A DNA stretch of 7,662 nucleotides from CAYSLC01 sp964431545 (GTDB lineage: Bacteria > Desulfobacterota > Desulfobacteria > Desulfobacterales > JAABSP01). The notes under the pieces were generated by a model that was given only the letters and a program-made list of their open reading frames with translations, was not told the origin of the DNA and ran no database searches. Of this stretch, positions 5,783 to 7,662 are shown piece after piece. Position 1 is the stretch's first letter. Every line of letters starts with the position of its first letter. A program made the translations under genes and the position numbers. The stretch lies in assembly GCA_964431545.1 (NCBI GenBank), contig CAYSLC010000242.1:1-7662 (forward strand), read 5' to 3'.

Positions 5783-5950
5783 ATGGATGCGGAAAAGGTA
5801 AGGCAATTGGAAGCCAAACTCCGGGAAATGCTGGAGATCAAAGAGCCGGAAGCCCCCAAAGAGGAAGAGATCCGGTCCAAAGATCGCAGCAAAAAAGTGG
5901 TCATTCGCCGGAGAAAAGGCGAACAGGACAAACGGATCGCCCTGGAATGA
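5783..5950 (+). CDS. Small, highly charged protein of unknown function
   Basis: A 55-codon frame from ATG 5783 to TGA 5948-5950. AGAGG (5773-5777) is a usable Shine-Dalgarno 5 nt upstream. The product begins MDAEKVRQLEAKLREMLEIK, an amphipathic helix with heptad-like Val/Leu/Met spacing that could form a short coiled coil. A Glu/Pro-rich stretch (21-30) follows, then a basic patch KKVVIRRRKGEQDKR (37-51). More than half the residues are charged. There is no signal peptide and no membrane segment. The DHH phosphoesterase starts 38 nt downstream with its own Shine-Dalgarno, so the two are probably on one transcript. The basic patch would suit nucleic-acid or nucleotide-polyphosphate contact, but that is speculation. 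I do not recognise the family. The start codon, ribosome site and wobble-GC codon pattern support a real gene. Confidence 0.68.
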   Translation: MDAEKVRQLEAKLREMLEIKEPEAPKEEEIRSKDRSKKVVIRRRKGEQDKRIALE

Positions 5951-5988
5951 TCCCGGACCCCCATCGATGCCCAGAAAGGAAATAGACG

Positions 5989-6909
5989 ATGAGACTCTTG
6001 ACCCGATCCGATTTTGATGGTCTGGCCTGTGCCGTGCTGCTGGTCGAAAACGGCGTGGTGGATGAATACCAGTTTGTGCATCCCAAGGACGTGCAGGATC
6101 GAAAACTGGCGGTGACCGACAACGATGTGCTGGCCAATGTCCCCTATGTTCCCGGCTGCGGACTCTGGTTCGACCACCACGCCAGCGAAGGGGAACGGCT
6201 GGAACTCGACCAGCTCACCTTCGAGGGAGACAGCCGCCCCGCCCCGAGCGCCGCCCAAGTCATCTGGGACTATTATGGCGGGGAAAACACCTTCGGCCCC
6301 CATCTCCGCCCCATGCTGGAAGCCGTTAACAAGAGCGATTCCGGAAACCTGACCCGGGACGAGATCCTCACCCCCTCCGGGTGGATTCTCTTGTCTTTTA
6401 TCATGGATCCTCGCACGGGACTCGGCCGCTTCCGCGATTACCGGATCAGCAATTATCAGCTGATGGAGAACCTGATCCAGGAATGCCGGACCCAAACGGT
6501 GGAGGCGATCCTGGAACTGCCCGACGTCCGAGAGCGCATCGAACGGTATTTCAACCAGCAAAAGGACTTCGAAGGGATGCTCAGAAACTGCTGCCAGGTT
6601 TACGGCAATGTCATTGTCACCAACCTGCTGGACCAGGATCCCATCTACAGCGGCAACCGCTTTCTGGTCTACGCCCTCTTTCCGGAGCAGAACATCGAAA
6701 TCCGGGTCATGTGGGGCAGGGAGAAGCAGAACGTGGTCTTCACCGTCGGTCACTCCATCCTCAACCGGACCAGCCATACCGACGTAGGGAAGCTGATGCT
6801 CCGGTACGGCGGCGGCGGCCACAAAAAAGTGGGCACCTGCCAGGTCCCGGCGGAGAACTGGCAGCAGACCCTGACGGACCTCATCGAGGCGGCCCAGCAG
6901 GACGGCTGA
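5989..6909 (+). CDS. DHH/DHHA1-family phosphoesterase
   Basis: A 306-residue metal-dependent phosphoesterase. Motif I is RSDFDGLACA with Asp8 and Asp10. Motif II is probably TDNDVLANVPY (Asp44 or Asp46). Motif III is FDHHAS with Asp62-His63-His64, and motif IV is NKSD with Asp117. The C-terminal DHHA1 substrate domain ends in GGGGHKKVGTCQV (274-286), the family's glycine-rich loop. Relatives act as exopolyphosphatases, nano-RNases (NrnA type), cyclic di-AMP phosphodiesterases or RecJ-like exonucleases. The length and two-domain layout fit the NrnA/exopolyphosphatase-like group, but substrate cannot be assigned from sequence. The His that often precedes motif I (HxxxDxD) is Leu4 here. The start is fixed by AAAGGA (5975-5980), 8 nt before the ATG. 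The small charged-protein gene is immediately upstream, and a lipoprotein gene converges from the right with 18 nt between stop codons. Confidence 0.93.
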   Translation: MRLLTRSDFDGLACAVLLVENGVVDEYQFVHPKDVQDRKLAVTDNDVLANVPYVPGCGLWFDHHASEGERLELDQLTFEGDSRPAPSAAQVIWDYYGGENTFGPHLRPMLEAVNKSDSGNLTRDEILTPSGWILLSFIMDPRTGLGRFRDYRISNYQLMENLIQECRTQTVEAILELPDVRERIERYFNQQKDFEGMLRNCCQVYGNVIVTNLLDQDPIYSGNRFLVYALFPEQNIEIRVMWGREKQNVVFTVGHSILNRTSHTDVGKLMLRYGGGGHKKVGTCQVPAENWQQTLTDLIEAAQQDG

Positions 6910-6927
6910 CCCGCCCCCGCGAGCGCC

Positions 6928-7500
6928 CTATTCCAGGTGCGTCACCGGAAAGGAAATGATGGGAAGGCCCACTTTGTCGCTCCGGATCACCGCCTTGACC
7001 CGGCCGCTCTTGGCCAGAACTTTCTGATCGCTGTCCAAAAGGTAGTAGTAGCACTCGGCGACGCCATGGTACATGTCGAGGGTCAGCAGATCGATCCCCG
7101 CCATTCCCGGCATCCCCGGAAGGGCGAATTCAGGGGTTCTGAACCCGGCGTAGTCAACGTCCGTTCCCACGGAATTGAAAAAGAACCGCAATAAAAAGTC
7201 GGCCTCTTCCGGCGTTTCAACGAACGTGCAGCGATAGCGCTGGATCAGCTCCATTTCCAGCCGGCGCCGAGCGTAATCCACGGCAGGGCTTTCCTCAAGA
7301 AACAAACATTCCAGATGAACCTGTTTGTTCGTCAGCATCGAGAGGGGATCGCCGGGCAGTTTGTCCATCACCGCGTCGACGCTGTAGGTGGTCAACCGCT
7401 GGGCCGTGGACCCGCTGAAATCGTCCACCACCTGGCGGGTCGTACAGGACCAGAGACAGCAAACCATTACCATCGGCCACATCCACCATCCGTTCCGCAT
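6928..7500 (-). CDS. Probable outer-membrane or periplasmic lipoprotein
   Basis: A 190-residue protein on the minus strand. The N-terminus has Arg2, a tryptophan-rich hydrophobic stretch and a lipobox-like LWSC, giving Cys19 as the likely lipidated residue. Trp at -2 is atypical, so lipidation is probable rather than certain. The mature part begins with a Thr/Ser-rich helix (STAQRLTTYSVDAVMDKLP, 31-49) and has a strand-helix unit (VHLECLF ... YARRRLEMELIQRYRCTFVETPEEADFLLRFFFNSVGTDVDYAGF). It contains a Gly/Pro/Met loop (128-136) and ends with a segment of alternating strands (YHGVAECYYYLLDSDQKVLAKSGRVKAVIRSD). The overall look resembles DUF6655-type lipoproteins, which I can only suggest. 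Shine-Dalgarno-like AGGA plus a G-run lies at 7505-7514. Its function is unknown. It converges on the DHH gene with no obvious terminator between them. Confidence 0.82.
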   Translation of the reverse strand: MRNGWWMWPMVMVCCLWSCTTRQVVDDFSGSTAQRLTTYSVDAVMDKLPGDPLSMLTNKQVHLECLFLEESPAVDYARRRLEMELIQRYRCTFVETPEEADFLLRFFFNSVGTDVDYAGFRTPEFALPGMPGMAGIDLLTLDMYHGVAECYYYLLDSDQKVLAKSGRVKAVIRSDKVGLPIISFPVTHLE

Positions 7501-7545
7501 TCAACCCCCTTCCTTTCCCGTTGTTTTCATTGCAGTTAAACCCAT

Positions 7546-7583
7546 CGCCCGCTCCGCCCGTTCCAGGAGAGGGGGAGCGGGCG
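7546..7583. repeat. 10-bp inverted repeat in the lipoprotein gene's 5' region
   Basis: CGCCCGCTCC (7546-7555) and GGAGCGGGCG (7574-7583) are perfect complements around 18 nt. A second, shifted pairing exists: CCGCCCGTTCC (7555-7565) against GGAGCGGGCGG (7574-7584), 10 of 11. On the minus strand it lies between the candidate promoter at 7604-7612 and the ATG at 7500, so it would fold in the leader RNA. On the plus strand CCTTTTG follows, giving weak terminator character, but no plus-strand gene is near enough to need it. Confidence 0.45.
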
Positions 7584-7591
7584 GTCGCCTT

Positions 7592-7621
7592 TTGACGCAG
7601 TTTATGATAGCATCTTAAAAT
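7592..7621 (+). promoter_or_regulatory. Rightward promoter-like sequence, right edge
   Basis: TTGACG (7592-7597), an 18-nt spacer and TAAAAT (7616-7621, 5 of 6 to TATAAT) would start transcription near 7628, toward a gene beyond the window. It overlaps the opposed -10 candidate of the lipoprotein gene at 7604-7612. Consensus match only. Confidence 0.4.
7604..7612 (-). promoter_or_regulatory. Extended -10 promoter of the lipoprotein gene
   Basis: On the minus strand TGCTATCAT contains TATCAT (7604-7609, 5 of 6 to TATAAT) preceded by the TGN of an extended -10 element. No good -35 lies 17 nt upstream, which extended -10 promoters can tolerate. Transcription would begin near 7597 and give a leader of about 97 nt that contains the inverted repeat at 7546-7583. 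Confidence 0.4.
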
Positions 7622-7662
7622 CAGACGGCGGTTTTTTGCAACACCTGAAACGATCCTCTAAC

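Noticed and set aside
5662..6822. 386-codon open frame on the minus strand opposite the DHH and small genes
   Set aside because: It is an antisense shadow of the DHH gene. The product shows no recognisable domain and the plus-strand frame carries the complete DHH/DHHA1 motif set.

Overview
This is an ordinary-looking chromosomal segment of a GC-rich (roughly 60%) Gram-negative bacterium. Signal peptides, a lipoprotein, a two-membrane-segment sensor kinase and the general style of the proteins suggest a deltaproteobacterium (Desulfobacterota, Desulfosarcina/Desulfococcus-like). That placement is inference from protein style, not a search. No RNA genes, insertion sequences, CRISPR arrays or phage genes are visible.

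Left block (1-1097). A TetR/AcrR-type regulator lies on the minus strand (197-832) in noticeably AT-richer DNA. Its own promoter region carries three TTCNNGAA motifs around the start codon. A fourth copy sits inside the spacer of a leftward promoter-like sequence at the window's left edge. This gives a testable model in which the regulator controls itself and the unseen gene to the left. A GC-rich hairpin and a second leftward promoter-like sequence occupy the rest of the 196-nt left margin.

Middle block (1098-4398, plus strand). An unrecognised 262-residue protein is followed 45 nt later, in the same reading frame, by an orphan sensor histidine kinase. The kinase has an all-helical periplasmic sensor, HAMP, HisKA and HATPase domains, and no response regulator is nearby. 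Next comes a small exported protein with an NTF2/DUF4878-like look. A 279-nt gap with one strong hairpin closes the block.

Right block (4678-6909, plus strand). Four genes lie in close order: a membrane-anchored DUF1232 plus J-domain protein, a flavodoxin-fold FMN reductase with an incomplete cysteine loop, a 55-codon charged protein, and a DHH/DHHA1 phosphoesterase. The first two are 28 nt apart. A hairpin separates the second from the third, so there may be two transcription units. A lipoprotein gene converges on the DHH gene from the right with only 18 nt between the stop codons. Its 5' region has a long candidate leader that contains a 10-bp hairpin, and opposed promoter-like sequences overlap there.

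No overtly novel multi-gene system is visible. The most useful leads are the TTCNNGAA operator set, the 55-codon gene next to the DHH phosphoesterase, the DUF1232-J fusion and the altered cysteine loop of the FMN reductase.
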